Shown piece by piece: positions 36,701 to 64,000 of a stretch of 64,000 nucleotides of DNA. This stretch comes from Chimonanthus salicifolius (Eukaryota > Streptophyta > Magnoliopsida > Laurales > Calycanthaceae). How positions within the stretch are numbered: the stretch's first letter is position 1; every line of letters begins with the position of its first letter. The translations under genes were made by a program, and so were the position numbers. The notes under the pieces are model-generated. The model saw nothing but the letters and a program-made list of their open reading frames with translations, searched no databases and was not told the DNA's origin. Location of the stretch: assembly GCA_013350335.1 (NCBI GenBank), contig CM023541.1, positions 61,569,413 to 61,633,412 on the forward strand, read 5' to 3'.

Positions 36701-39700
36701 CCTTTTAATTCCTCCCCCCGCCCCCCACAGGAGTTAAAATGTAAATAGTAAAACATAATTTCCCTCTTAAGTTTAAAAATATAAATAAAAAAAACGTGTC
36801 TGGTCATTTACAATAAAATACACCCCCTCTCAATTTTCCCACACTTTTGAATATTGTAACGATCGATATTCATTTTTTTTCCATCCTCCTTTCCGAATAA
36901 AACCAAGGAAATATCTCATTATGATCTGGATTGCATTCTTATCCTTTACTTCAAACTGGTCCGATCTAATGTGATTAATCTAATCTGCTATAACTAATTA
37001 TAGTCTAAGAATTTTAAATAAAAATTCTATATAGCTGTATAGTTATCTATTTACTAATCTAATAGTTGTATAATGATATTAATTAATCATTTTTTATAGT
37101 CTTAAGAGACTCTATTATTAATTAGATTAATATTAATTATGAATAACTAAGATCCCAACAGTTTCTCAAATTCCTATGCACTATTTCTGTTATGTGAGAC
37201 CTCTTAGCTCAAAACATAATTTCCAACTTGTATAAAAGTGTGTCTTTTCTTCTTCTTCTTCTTCTTCTTCTTAATGATATGATCACTAGAATGATGATTT
37301 TTTTTATGATCTTAACTTGTTATTACTTGGTTTTATATATTAGGTTTCTGTTATTAGCTTCTTACAGACTTGAATTGTGCTTTTACATTTGATGCATTTT
37401 CTGTATAATATATATTACATTGTTTAGTAGATAAAGACTAAAAAAGTAACAAGTTTGCAATTAATATCTTAAAAATAATTGTAAACAATTGTATTATATT
37501 TATATAGGTACAAAGATTATACATAATTAAGTGAATACACAAATGCTTAAAAATATAAAAAGTGCTCCTAGATTTATTTTTTTAAAAAAGACACTTAGAA
37601 GTATGCCTTGTACCTTAGGCTCTCCAGAACCCCATTGTACCTTCAGTGTGGCTAGAGCCTGGACTACTATGGTTAAGTTATTCATTATCTTTCCCTTTCA
37701 TCACCACCATTGATCATTTCAGAACACAGAAGCCAATAATTTTAGCACTTCCCCATTGATGCTAAAATCATGTTTGAAGAAACAATAACAAAAAGATAGT
37801 ACGAAAGAAACAAATGAAAAACCAGGTTTTGAACTGCAAATATTATTCAAAACATTAGTTTTTTATTAAAAAAAGGCCTCTAGCATTTCTTCTCAAGGAG
37901 GAAGAGACAAATGTGGAATATGAAGTGATATTTTAGAAGAGAAAAAAGTAGTCCAAAAACTCAATTTCATTTGAACAGACTCTGTGAACTCGAGGATTTT
38001 AGACTGAGTGAGATTATGAGAACATGGTCCTTACCCAGTAAAAAAAAATGGTCAGATCAGCTCAAACTCAGTCAAAAACTCAATTTGATCCATGTTCAAT
38101 TTTGACAAACTCAGTCAATTCAACTCAAATAACAATATATTGGACTCTAATAAAACTCAGTCAATATATTGCGAATGACTCCTATCAGATTCTAAGTAGA
38201 GTAAAAAACTCATTGTCTTTGTCAAGCTCAAGATTTTTTGGATTATGGGAAGAAGAGATAGTTTTCACAATATATACAGATGAGGCCAACCCTAAATAGA
38301 TAGGATTTTGGCTATGATAATGATGATGAATACATAATAGATGTTTCAACCATTTAAAATATTTTCCCAATAATGCTTTATTATTGTCATCAAAGTCATT
38401 TATCTCATCTGTCAGAGTTGAAATTTATAATTGGATTTGGCAACTTGCTTTCATAAACCAACTACTTATCTTAGGCTTATGGAACTCAAACCCACAACCT
38501 TCATGCATATATACCAACAGATACTTTCATAGACAATTTGTTGGATATTTTTCCTTTTTGAACAATATTTTCACTGGGTATAAATATACATTACACACCC
38601 ATGATTAACCCCATCCACTCTAGTTTCAAGGGAAAAAACATCCACTATTCAAAAACCATAAATAGTAGTGAGTGTAAAAAGTTAAAAAAACTTTGGAGTA
38701 TACATTATTTCTCATTTGTATTATGACTCATCGTCTACAAATTATATCCTTACTTTTCATTTTCATTTTTTTTCAGAATATGAAATCATAACATAATAAT
38801 GTATGGCTCTCATTCTCCTTAATGTTTTATTATTCTCTATTTTCAACTGTTAACGAAAAAAATGACTGATGTATCGCAGGAAATATTAAAATCTTGCATG
38901 GCAAAGCAGCAAACTGACTAGATGGACTCACTTTCAATTTCTTTATCTTTTCTTGAGCCTTCTCCAACTTTTTAAGAGAACGAGTCTCTCCCCTTCCAAG
39001 AAGATTGCATTGGGCCATCAGTTCTTTATAACTCCTGCAGAAAGCATGGAAAAATGAGTTAGAAACAAATGAAAATTTGCGTCACAATATTCATGGATTC
39101 CATGATAACATCCTTCACATGATACTGTGTTAGTTGGATTCAGATAAAATTTAACATTATGATAATAAGTACTAGAGCAAATCATCATCATCAATGCTCA
39201 TCCAATCCATAAGAGTCAGCAGTGTTAGTTATACTTCTACACTCATCCCCATGTAGGGGGTCAAATTCCATCACTCTACAAGCTTGCATATCACGCTACA
39301 CTGACATTTAGCATGACTAAACTTTAACGAGGTTTCTGTGATGCTGTATAGGAAGTAAAGACATTAAAACCTTTGTTTCATTCCAATATAACAAATGAAA
39401 TCATGACTCCTAATCTTCAGAGCAAACAGTATATACATCAGAAAAAGAATAAATGATGAAAATTCAAACCAAGCATCAACCAACCCATCAACAAATGTAA
39501 AATACACAACTATTTATTCATTTTAGACTTACAAAACTACTCTGACTGTTACGTACTTGTTGCGAAGTATGAGTGACTTCTTTAGAACATCTATCATTTG
39601 TTCCTTGTTAGATCCACCACCCAATGACGCAAGTTTCAGTACTTCCTCTTCCTCCAAGTTCACATCCGATGCCCTGAATCACAAACAATTCAGTAGGAAA

Positions 39701-42281
39701 TTAGGCGACATACAAGAAATTTAACATGAAATAATGATTTATGTTTTTCCCATAGTAAGTGTGCTCACAATTTGAGTGCAACAAGCTCTTTTGCCAAAGA
39801 AACACTTCTCTCCTGAAGCCTAGAGCACTCAGCAGATGATCTATTAAGTTCCTAAAACACAAAAGCATAAAAAAATTTGAACCTAAAGAATCCAATAAAA
39901 TGCATAAACAAAAAATAGGCCACTTCAGCCAACATATACACCTGCAGTTTCGTTAGCCAACAAGTGAGGATTTCTTTGGGGTGTATGTGGGGGTGGAGGA
40001 AGTGCCCCAATTACATGATCTTTATTGCTCCCAGTAAAGAAACAGAAATTAGCAAAAAAATTATATTGTCATTAAAAAACATCAAAAGGCAAAGGTGATT
40101 CTAATCAGGAGAAGAAATATTGGAAACTGAAGATCACCTCAATTTTCATTTGAAGCAGTTGCCTAGAACGTCCACTTTCTATCAGAGCACTTTCCTTCAG
40201 TGCCTCTGCTTTGTTGGCACGTTCCTTGCTCAGAACAAGCTGAAACAGCATTACATTCGCATAAAATGATGAGAGATTCATAGGTGAACCTAAAGGGGGC
40301 AGTTCAATGCTTGCACCAGATGATACATATAGGGCGTAACATGACTCTGGTGTAAATTGGCAACAGCACCACTCCAAGTGAGAATCCATTCCAATGTTCA
40401 AGGGGACCTTTGTAAATCATAAATGATAAGAATATTTTTCCGAATTGAATTACCCATTCTCCAGTGTGGTGGCAAGGAAATTGGAAAACATAATTTTTTT
40501 GGTAGTAGACATAATGTAATTTGATAGCATTTCCTGACCCTTTTCCACAAGGCATTGTTATTAGTTCTCTATGAGGGGATTTTTTGAAAATTTTGGCATA
40601 CCCGTGATGCATACATCTTGTGTGTAGGATTCTGCATTGATACTTCTATAACTATCTTAACGTCATCATGCATTTTTCTTCCTTTCAACTCTGACTAAGA
40701 TAGTGAACTTCACATGATTATTTTGAGTAACATACGTATATTCTTTTTTTGTTGGTGCTATTTTCACATAAGACTTTATTTTTAAATACATATTAAGTAA
40801 ATGATCCATTTTCTAAAAGGATTATTTAAATATATTCCAAATAATCTTTCTTAATCAATGCTATACTGAGGCACCATATATCACAGTTTAAGAACCCAGG
40901 AAACTCGCCTAGATTGCCCAAGTTGATTTTAGCCTCATTTGGATTCCAAATCTAGGTATCAAGTTTTTAAACCCTCTAAAGATATTCATCTTATGGTATT
41001 TGGGGCACACCCAAATTCAGATTATTTAGAGTTTTCAAATTTGCAAAATCTACAACTTTTTTTCCATGATTTAAGTTCATAAAAAATCAAATACCTCCGA
41101 CTCCACTTCCCTCAACCGCTGCTGTTGCTGCTCAGACACATAATTTAGTGAGGAAATCTTCAACTCCAATTTCTTCACATCTGCCCGCAACACCTAAAGA
41201 ACACATGAACGAGCAAATGAGGATTGAAAATCACTTCCAAAAAGGCAATTTTCAAACTATACTATATTTGAAAGAGATCGTGCCTCAGCATCAGCATCGG
41301 GCAGCTTCTGAGAGATGATTGGTTGTGTGGCAGATTCGCCCATTGATTGGAAATAGAGGCGGCAGATATTCTTCTGAGAACAGGACTGCTTGCATATGGG
41401 GCAGCTGCTTTTCTTCCCTGCATGGCAGTACTCCAGCCATTGCTGCAGGCTAAGATGAATAGAGCAGAAAATAATGAGAACAAAATAACAAAAAATGGGA
41501 CCAGGAGAAGGAGAAGAAGATGATAAAGAACAGTCGAAGAATGCTCCACTTTGGAGGAATGGAAAAGAAAGTCCTTGCTGAAAAATGACTACTTTAAGAC
41601 TGAAAAAAATATAAGGGCTTAACAATAAAAGATACAGGAGAGTAATTTCATTTCCTACGGGAGTCATTTCTGCAAGCTGAGATGAATCGGGCAGTAGGGA
41701 AAACAATGAAACAGATAAAAATGAGACCGGAGAAGGAAAGAAGATGAATAAGAACAATAAAAAATGCTGTATTTTGGATGCAAGGAAAAAAAAAAGGAAA
41801 TCATTTTCTTTGAAAGAAAATTGTTCTATTCTATTTTGGACGAATGAAGTTCTATTCGCTGAAAAATGTCTACTTCTAAACTAAGAATAGATGAAGGTTC
41901 AATCATCCATTTAAAAATAAAATATCTCGTTCTGCAAAAGAGTGAATTCCTTCGCTGCATCCAAACAGAGACAGAGACAAACACACACACAGATGACTTC
42001 TTTTGTTGGGTGGTGATTCGGGGCACCAATCAACACCATTTTTGAAGCGATTTGCTTTCCAACAAAGCATTTTCCTTTCCGAAATCCAAACAGAACCAGA
42101 AAACATAATGAGAGAATGAGAGAGAGGAAAGGAACCAGAGCTCGTGAAAGACGTGGCCGCAGATGGAGATGACTTGGAGATCTTCGGCGATGGGATTGAG
42201 ATCTTCGTAGCAAATGGAGCAGATGGTGTTGCGGAATGGAGCTCTGCTGCCGCCGCCGTCTTTGCTGGAATCGACGGCCAT
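33779..42281 (-). CDS. TRAIP: TRAIP-type RING-H2 E3 ubiquitin ligase
   Basis: Ten exons, given 5' to 3': 42136-42281, 41263-41449, 41095-41193, 40138-40239, 39769-39851, 39557-39673, 38932-39034, 35557-36271, 34341-34519, 33779-33892. All joins keep phase, giving 614 residues. A RING-H2 finger has C21, C24, C41, H43, H46, C49, C65 and C68. Residues 112 to about 300 are predicted coiled coil (for example VKKLELKISSLNYVSEQQQQ). A long polar region follows (exon 8), then a basic C-terminus. RING plus coiled coil plus basic tail is the architecture of TRAIP/NOPO. Animal TRAIP ubiquitinates the replicative helicase at stalled or converging forks and at DNA crosslinks; a nuclear role here is inferred. 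The tail FLQIEHFFVKRES resembles a PCNA-binding motif. The start is the first ATG before the RING. Confidence 0.9.
36452..37680. mobile_element. Probable DNA-transposon remnant in TRAIP intron 7
   Basis: The left side carries ATAACCATGGTAGTCAAAGC...AAGGTACTATAAGGGGTTTG. The reverse complement of about 37590-37676 reads TTAACCATAGTAGTC...AAGGTACAATGGGGTTC, giving imperfect terminal inverted repeats near 90 bp. The left end is tandemly duplicated (36452-36573 and 36574-36714). No transposase frame or clear target duplication was found. Confidence 0.5.
37250..37272. repeat. (TTC)n microsatellite
   Basis: About eight TTC units within TRAIP intron 7. Confidence 0.9.
38275..38330 (+). mobile_element. 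RTE-type LINE 3' tail
   Basis: GAGGCCAACCCTAAATAGAT...GGCTATGATAATGATGATGA matches the 3' end of the RTE fragment at 52062-52412 (AAGCCAACCCCAGATAGATG...GGCTTTGATGATGAT). It is only the tail, in a TRAIP intron. Confidence 0.55.
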
Positions 42282-42601
42282 GGTCTCACCTGAAGAATTG
42301 AGCGTAAGCAGTTACCGCATTCTCCTTCGATTCGACGTTCTTAAGCCTATTCGCGACTATCTTTTGGATTTTGGAAGAAGGCAAACCGGCGAAGAAGCAG
42401 CAGCAATCAAGGAAAGAATTTTTTTGCGGAGGCGCGGGAGAATTTGAAAGTGGAGGGAATTTCTTATTTGTTAGTGGGAGCGTTTCCAAATTCCAACTTT
42501 CGGCTTCAACGTCCAACGAATGCTTTTAAATTACGAGATGTAGAGTCCATCGGCTATATTGCAAATTAATTTTTATTTATTTATTTAATATATTTATACA
42601 T

Positions 42602-42757
42602 TTTTTTTTATTTACTTATGAAAAACCGTGGGATATTCACCATAAAACCCCCACAAGTGAGCCTACTGCTCTCAAGGCACACTAAACTTAGGTTATGGAT
42701 CTCGACCCCGCAACCTCTCACTTCGTGAGAAAGAGGCAATCCAATGACCTACATCCA
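42602..42757 (-). mobile_element. tRNA-derived SINE
   Basis: Reverse copy: T-rich tail then ATTTACTTATGAAAAACC, B-box region TCTCGACCCCG, and a degenerate A box (CCAATGACCTACATCC). It lies in the TRAIP-MDAR intergenic region. Confidence 0.75.
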
Positions 42758-42875
42758 TTATATTTTAATTGATTTGATACTGCCATATGGTAAAAAAATA
42801 ATTTATCAAGAGATATTTCTATTTGTGGATTGAACTTTGAAGGTCCCAAGGGATTTTTGAATTAATATGTTTGAA

Positions 42876-42942
42876 ATTCAGACACAGTCCTACTAAAACT
42901 CTCATATATTAGTCCACTATCCCTAAGGCACACTAAGTATTT
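42876..42942 (-). mobile_element. SINE fragment
   Basis: TTCAGACACAGTCCTACTAA through CTAAGGCACACTAAG matches the middle of the SINE copies at 20996 and 42602. Both promoter boxes are missing. Confidence 0.6.
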
Positions 42943-43077
42943 TTTTAATGCTATAATTTAGTATTTTTTATTAAATTATCGAACAATTTAATCTCACAAA
43001 GTTGGAAATAAAATCCATTTTGTAATTAATTGTTTGATATATAATAAATATACAATGGAAACGTTGGAGAGCTCTAA

Positions 43078-43110
<33 letters not shown>
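43078..43110. repeat. (TA)n microsatellite
   Basis: About sixteen TA units. Confidence 0.95.
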
Positions 43111-43112
<2 letters not shown>

Positions 43113-43840
43113 AAAAAAGTTGCCCTAAGTATATTTTGAAAAAAGAAAGGAACTTGGGTCATATATTTCTTTAAAAAGTTTAAATTGAGCTGAACCAACT
43201 TGAAATAAATTTAAGTTGGGTTGAATAGAAGAGTCGTTGATCGAACTTGATCCAAATTAATTTAAAATTAACATTTAACTATTTATTTATTTATATCTAT
43301 AAATTATAGTCTGTCCTCCATACAAATTAAAGAATTATAGTTTATTATCTTAATTTTTAATAGATTAATAAAAGACTCAGATGGAAAAGAAGGCATTTAT
43401 AGATCATTTTTTTCATATTTTTTATTTTTAAAAAATTGAATTAGATTAAATAAAATAAAATTTACTCGAGATTGAGTTAATCAGTAATTAAGATCTTATC
43501 AATTAGACGAAAAATTTATTATTATTTCTACTTTATAAACTTTTATATAACTTCAAAATTAATTCACGGGGTTCAAATCCACGACCTTAAGCGAGAGCCC
43601 AACCAGGGGCGAGAACATTTTTCTACTCTATCATTTCTTTATCTGCTGGCATGCGACGTGGGTTCTAATGTTGCTTCTCCATTCTTACTCTCTTTTGAAG
43701 GGAAAAAAAATTAGAAAGAGAGTGCATGGCGGCCCTTGATTGCACAGAGTCACAGACTCCACTATTTAATGAATCTTAAGCTTAAATAGTTGAATGTGAT
43801 ATGAAGAGAATTATATAAATAAATTGTATATGAATTTTCA

Positions 43841-43952
43841 TATAAAATTGATTATTATATTTTTTAATTTTAAATTTAATAATATGTATATATATCTATA
43901 TATATACATATTATTAAATTTAAAATTAAAAAATATAATAATCAATTTTATA
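43841..43952. repeat. Near-perfect AT-rich palindrome upstream of MDAR
   Basis: TATAAAATTGATTATTATAT and the following bases are repeated as their exact reverse complement ending at 43952. Arms are about 54 bp and only about four bases lie between them (near 43895). It sits some 330 bp upstream of the MDAR start codon. Confidence 0.9.
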
Positions 43953-44143
43953 TATATAATTTAAAGATGAAGATTATATAATTTAAATTATTGGATTATC
44001 AATTCTGCACTTGTTTCTCTGTCTCTCTTTCTCAGCTCGACCTTTCCTTGCTGCAAAAGCCAATCTCTCTCTCTTTCTCTCACAGTCGAGACATAAAATT
44101 ATTCCGAACAGTCAAGAAATCAGAGAATTGGGTCCGACCCAAT

Positions 44144-44153
44144 TATATAAATA
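44144..44153 (+). promoter_or_regulatory. Candidate TATA box of MDAR
   Basis: TATATAAATA follows CCCAAT by 2 bases and lies 130 bp before the ATG, a suitable distance for a short 5' leader. Confidence 0.5.
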
Positions 44154-44282
44154 AATGTCTGCAGGTCCGATTCAAATTCCTAAACCCAATCTACATCTCT
44201 CTAAATCACTACTCAATCCTGCAACTAATTTTCCATCTTTTTTTCTTCCTTTCGCCCGACAGTTTTTATCCGATCGCTGGCG

Positions 44283-60830
<16,548 letters not shown>

Positions 60831-61920
60831 CTCATGATCTTGTGCAGATTGACTTTATGTCTGAATGACATGAAAAGGAATTTCCTGCTGCTGTTTCTGC
60901 AGCTTTGTTGGCAAATTCATCTTCTACCATCCCCAGTCAAATGTTGTGCCAACAAACATGAATCCTCCCTTTCTTTGAATAAATTATTCCACCAGCCCTG
61001 CCTCATTTTATATCTGGTCCTTAAAGCATGAGAAAAATGTTACTGCCTATTTTTGTTCGATGAATGAAATTTTCCCTTAAATCTTGTGTTCGTCTCCCTT
61101 AAATTTGATCTCATGGTGATCGCTTTCTTATTTGAATGTTTGCCAGCAACAGAAGTAGGCTATCAAAGTGCTTCTATATGATTGTGAGAGTTGGATTGTT
61201 ATGAAGTTAGACATGCAGAGCTGGAAGTGACAAATTTGTGGGAAACCAATAACTGAAGTTTTAGTAGTCATATCTGCGTATTTCGTCGAATCTACTGGTA
61301 GGGCGGTCAGGGCTAGTTTTTCATACTGTTAGGGAAAAAAGGATTTGCTTCCTAAATAGTCTATTTAAGTGATTGATTAATTAACATATTAAAGGAAGTT
61401 TGATGAAAGATCACAAAATGATTGATAGTTCTATCCATGGATCGGTTGAATCATGACTTTATTATTCTTGCTCAGTTACATTAGTGCAAAATGAATGAAA
61501 TGAATCTTCATATTTTCTGAGTGCATCAACTACTGCGGATCTAATACTACCCTGCATGAACTGAAAATCCATAACTCTAATTGCTAGAGAATACCATTTA
61601 GTTGACCAATGACTGTTTGAACAGCCTTAGTTAAACTGTCTTTCTTTAATACGAATCGATACGATCTCTAGAAGGCTCCTCTTCTAAATGAAATTGAATA
61701 GAGTTCATACCCAAAAAAAAAAAAAAAAATTATCGTGTGAACTATCAAACTGCTAAAAATGAGATTTGTTGAATCCAAATGTATAGTAGACAAGTTGACG
61801 GTCCCATGTTAGATCTCCACCCTTACTCTTTTTGCTCTTTATCCGTTGATCATGATCCTTAACGAGCTGAGTGGGTTGATCACTTTATTTGGCCCATTTG
61901 ATCTCCTGCATGTGTAAGGC
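60831..61920. other. Intergenic downstream of MDAR
   Basis: Expected to contain the MDAR 3' untranslated region (AATAAATT near 60978 is a possible poly-A signal). No further gene seen. Poly-A run near 61712. Confidence 0.45.
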
Positions 61921-61921
61921 A

Positions 61922-62060
61922 GGGGTAGAAAAATCGGTCGGGCCGATATCTCGGCTGGACTTTTTCTCTCTCTAGCCGGTGTTTTTTTTTTAAAAAAAAA
62001 ATTCAAAAAATTACAGTAAATGCAGATAATTATGAGCTTATTGAATATGTAATTTTTTCA
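61922..62060. mobile_element. Relative of the 18109 MITE, one end only
   Basis: AGGGGTAGAAAAATCGG then GCCGATATCTCGGCTGG and a T/A tract mirror the left half of the element at 18109. The other end is not recognisable. Confidence 0.5.
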
Positions 62061-62477
62061 TAAAATATCGGACATTTATATCTTCTAATATATTTTTGAA
62101 GTTACGATATCGGAAAATTATATAATTAGTAATAAAATAGTAAAAATTACAAGGAAAAGCAGATAAATGAGGAAAATTTGTAGAAATAATTTCATAATTT
62201 ATTTTCTTAGTCAATGAGTGTTATTTTAAGTTATAAATTATAGAAATAAAAAAAATGATTGAAAATTACGTAATAATGTAGAAAAAATATTAGAAAATGA
62301 AACTAATGGGGCCTAATCACTTGAACTGATAATCACACAAATATCATACATTTTTAATTATAACAAATTCCATTTAAATCATTAATTGAAGAGTTCTTAA
62401 AAATTAACTAAATGAAGAAACTTTCAAGATCTAAACTCAAAAGTTAATTTTTTCCCATACATTTTACCTACATTTAA

Positions 62478-63108
62478 TGTGATGCCTACCCCTCAGCTGT
62501 GAGCCTTGTCACAAATATCGGCGGTATTTTCAAATTTACAGCGTTTTTATCGGCAAAATACTATTACCGCGTTAAAAACACGTTTTTATCGCCAGACGAT
62601 AAATTTCAGGTAAATTCCAGATAAAATCGCGTTAAAAACGCGATAAACGTTAATAACGCGATAAATTTCCGGTAAATTCCCGAGAAATTCGAGGTAAATT
62701 CCCTATACCATTTTTATTTCATTAATTTTTTTTATTTATTCTACTTTTTTTATTTTTTAAATATTATAATTTCAGCGAGATTTTTCCGTTAAATTCCCGA
62801 TAAAAATCTGAGAATTTAAAAATGTCCCGTTATTACCAATTGCCGTTAATATCCCGAGAACGATATTTGTCACAATGGCTGTGAGCACACCACCGATGTG
62901 GGGAGTCCCACATCGGTAGTGAAGGGAAGTATTGGTGGGTTTACTTGAGGTCATCCACCTCTACTCTAGTGTGACGCATTTTGGGCCTGGCCATGTGGGC
63001 CTGAGCCCAAGAACAAATCTGTGCGGGTTTGTTTGTGTGTGAGACCCAGAGCGGACAATATCACACTGAGTTGGACCCTAAGCCCTGTTTTCAGGTCGGG
63101 TCCTTACA
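62478..63108. mobile_element. Solo LTR, split by a nested MITE
   Basis: Begins TGTGATGCCTACC, ends GGGTCCTTACA, with a 5-bp duplication TTTAA at 62473-62477 and 63109-63113. It contains the stem GATGTGGGGAGTCCCACATC and GCGGACAATATC, features shared with the TRIM LTRs at 22957. Without the MITE and its duplicated site the LTR would be about 249 bp. Confidence 0.7.
62505..62877. mobile_element. MULE-type MITE inside the solo LTR
   Basis: Terminal repeats CTTGTCACAAATATCG and CGATATTTGTCACAATG are inverted with one or two mismatches. The 9-bp duplication GCTGTGAGC lies at 62496-62504 and 62878-62886, the length typical of Mutator-like elements. The 373-bp body is built of short CGCGTTAAAAACGCGATAAA-like motifs and is non-coding. 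Confidence 0.85.
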
Positions 63109-63122
63109 TTTAAAGACGAACA

Positions 63123-63395
63123 TCAATATGGAGAATGTTCTTCAAACTCATAATCGGGGACATTAACGTTAAATATAAACGTCGCATATTGATCATGTGG
63201 ATAATATTCATTTGTTGACATATTTTCGGATGGAGACGAAGATGGATACGAATATTGCCAACTGGCAGAGCTTTGGCGTGATTGCTCATCAGAAATGGAC
63301 ATGGAATGTATATTACTTGCAAGAGACTCAGTATCCACGTATCCATAAGCCGAACCACTCCAATTGTTTGTGGCCGCCCATACAGACACCCCCAT
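63123..63395 (-). other. Open reading frame, Ser/Tyr-rich, unrecognised
   Basis: A 90-codon frame starts MGVSVWAATNNWSGSAYGYV and ends DYEFEEHSPY. Ser, Tyr and acidic residues give it the look of a disordered protein tail, such as those at the ends of plant hAT transposase-like proteins, but no domain is present. It could be the last exon of a gene or transposon running in from the right. It lies directly beside the solo LTR. Confidence 0.3.
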
Positions 63396-63855
63396 TTCCT
63401 CTCAGCAGACACCGCATTCCGAATTTTTAGTGGAAATTACGTTTCTGCCCTTCCGTGTGGAATTGTACGATTGAACAGACAATTCATTTTCGCTTCGATC
63501 GATCGATCTTAGGAGTATACAATCGTGTGATTGATTCCAGAGATCGTGCGATTGATTCCAAGAATTGTGTCCAAATGGAGTGGAGAGGGATTTTCAAAAA
63601 GAGATCATTTCTCGACTGATTTTTACAAACAAGGTATCAAAATTCATCTAATTTGAATTTTATGAACTCCGGGATTAATTTTAAGTGAAAAGAGTATAGT
63701 TTTGGACTTAAAAAATCATACCCAAAAAATTAAGGAAGTGTCCATTCACATACTTTTGACATGGGTTAATTGACTTTAAGCTTAAAAGCTACCTTAGGCC
63801 TATGTGTTGGGCTTGCCAATAGAGAGGCCTTCACCAAGCCCTTGCCTTGATGGTA

Positions 63856-63971
63856 GGGGTAAAAAAAATGTCCATACCGAGATATTGGCGTCTCGGCCGA
63901 TATATCTCTCGTGATTTTTTTTTGACAAAAATCGGTGGTTTAAAACTGTATCGGCCGAGATTTGTACCCTA
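63856..63971. mobile_element. Third member of the AGGGGT MITE family
   Basis: Starts AGGGGTAAAAAAAATG, ends GAGATTTGTACCCTA, and has GTCTCGGCCGATATATC and ATCGGCCGAGAT inside, so the arms are inverted copies. No clear target duplication. Confidence 0.6.
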
Positions 63972-64000
63972 TTTTATAGTAAGTAAAACATCCTTTTCAT

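Noticed and set aside
42282..44282. Shared bidirectional promoter for TRAIP and MDAR
   Set aside because: The start codons are about 2 kb apart with SINE and AT-repeat insertions between; MDAR has its own TATA-like site.

Overview
This is a window of plant nuclear DNA, almost certainly from a woody, non-grass angiosperm. It is AT-rich, its genes have many GT-AG introns, and it carries typical plant repeats: Stowaway MITEs, tRNA-derived SINEs, TRIM-type LTR elements, L1 and RTE LINEs and a gypsy-type LTR element with a tRNA-Asp primer site. Repeat-rich introns up to about 2.8 kb would suit a magnoliid or similar lineage, but that is a guess. I see no organellar, bacterial or CRISPR sequence. 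Five coding units can be supported. (1) 2508-2746 (+): the last two exons of a gene whose 5' part lies off or hidden to the left, probably a DUF2358/NTF2-like protein. (2) 24470-26040 (+): a complete three-exon R2R3-MYB factor of the MYB26/MYB67 type. (3) 29969-30505 (-): a single-exon protein with four membrane segments, resembling the MEE60-like plant family. (4) 33779-42281 (-): a ten-exon RING-H2/coiled-coil E3 ligase, the plant TRAIP homologue. (5) 44283-60830 (+): a sixteen-exon organellar monodehydroascorbate reductase. Every exon join of genes 2, 4 and 5 was checked by hand for splice sites and phase. Layout: 1-9.4 kb is the partial gene plus low-complexity DNA with a MITE and a SINE. 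9423-15830 is an intact non-autonomous LTR retrotransposon with two LTRs of equal length that look identical. 15.8-24 kb is intergenic and dense in small elements (two tiny TRIMs, a hairpin MITE with a 10-bp target duplication, a second Stowaway, SINEs, a 512-bp TRIM). The MYB and the membrane-protein gene follow. TRAIP and MDAR are then divergently transcribed, with about 2 kb between their start codons. MDAR introns hold two L1 fragments, an RTE fragment, a G-quadruplex-like run, a tandem duplication and a 463-bp palindrome. The last 3 kb contain a solo LTR split by a MULE-type MITE. The genes do not form a pathway: anther/secondary-wall transcription control (MYB), replication-linked ubiquitination (TRAIP) and ascorbate recycling (MDAR) are independent functions lying side by side. 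I found no convincing new biological system. The most unusual structures are the LTR-ended palindrome inside MDAR and the family of 334-bp TRIMs.
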